64,000 bases of DNA. It comes from Diprion similis. Taxonomy: Eukaryota; Arthropoda; Insecta; Hymenoptera; Diprionidae. Positions 63,444-64,000 of the stretch are shown piece by piece (positions within the stretch are counted from its first letter, which is position 1; the number at the start of each line of letters is the position of its first letter). The notes below the pieces were generated by a model. That model was not told the origin of the DNA. It was given only the letters and a program-made list of their open reading frames with translations, and did no database searches. Position numbers and translations under genes: made by a program. The DNA lies in assembly GCF_021155765.1 (NCBI RefSeq), contig NC_060110.1, positions 8,865,501 to 8,929,500 on the forward strand, read 5' to 3'.

Positions 63444-64000
63444 CGACAATTTCAAACTTATTTTTCGTTCTCCTTTTACTTCACCGTAATCGTTTCCGCG
63501 CTATCATAAGGAGCTCACAATGTGTAACATACAAAATAATATAACGACGCTTTCTAATAATGAACTCGTACGTGAGCGTATGCGGATTTTTAGTGTGTGA
63601 CCCGTATTAATTAAAATGTATGCAAAAATTAATAAAATCGATGCCTACAATTACTAGATGTATCAGGTGTATGCTTGTACCTATGTTTAATAGGTATACG
63701 GACATGTAGATGCAAAGATGCCGCGTGGTATGAGGTTATCGCATATTTAAGGTCTTGAGCGATTATAGCTTGAATACATCTATAGTATACGGTATATGTG
63801 TATGATAAAATATATACACCATGTGCTTGTGACATAGACAAATAATCGAGTATGGTTTAGAATGAGTGTAAAATATGTTTCGGAAGTTTTAATTGAAAGA
63901 GAATAAAAATTTTTTACAAATGTATTGGAAATATATAACAGAGGATTAAGGAAATCATTTTACTTCTATTCTTCTACACTGAAACAGAACCTCTTTGTAC
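63444..64000. other. Right end of window, no gene recognised
   Basis: AT-rich. AATAAA occurs on the plus strand near 63902 and an AATAAAAT near 63630. No coding frame is supported. Confidence 0.4.

Overview
The window looks like nuclear DNA of an insect. It is AT-rich, the two genes are split by GT-AG introns, the fatty acid synthase has the insect domain layout, and there are an LTR retrotransposon end, a foldback DNA element, a 311-bp satellite and many AT microsatellites. A hymenopteran is my guess; nothing here proves the order.

Layout. 1-1394 is the 3' end of an LTR retrotransposon: an open frame, a 105-bp tandem repeat, a polypurine tract and one LTR. 1395-6587 is copy A of a non-coding repeat element, interrupted by a 1.39-kb foldback insertion with an 8-bp target duplication. 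6916-26683 (minus strand) is a complete fatty acid synthase (FAS) gene. I could join 16 coding exons with consistent splice phases; they sum to 7,179 nt, or 2,392 residues plus stop. 27515-50790 is copy B of the same non-coding element, in the same orientation, but holding a satellite array of about 60 monomers of about 311 bp (about 31.2-50.5 kb). Copy A holds only part of one monomer at the matching place. 51566-53462 (plus strand) is a complete eight-exon gene of the Lifeguard/TMBIM (Bax inhibitor-1) family. From 53.5 kb to the end I find no gene, only AT-rich sequence with microsatellites and possible poly(A) signals.

Main points. (1) The FAS keeps its KS, ER, KR, ACP and TE signature residues, but its malonyl/acetyltransferase domain has lost most of its signature: GHSxGE is GSSVGM, the carboxylate-binding Arg is Lys, and the catalytic His position is Arg. 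Because every exon is open and in phase, this looks like a maintained paralogue with a dead or altered MAT, not a decayed pseudogene. (2) The FAS gene sits between two direct copies of one non-coding element; in one of them an internal tandem repeat has grown into a 19-kb satellite with nested segmental duplications.

Limits. Splice sites, residue numbers and family comparisons were worked out by eye from the sequence and recalled family motifs. No database search, RNA evidence or alignment software was used.
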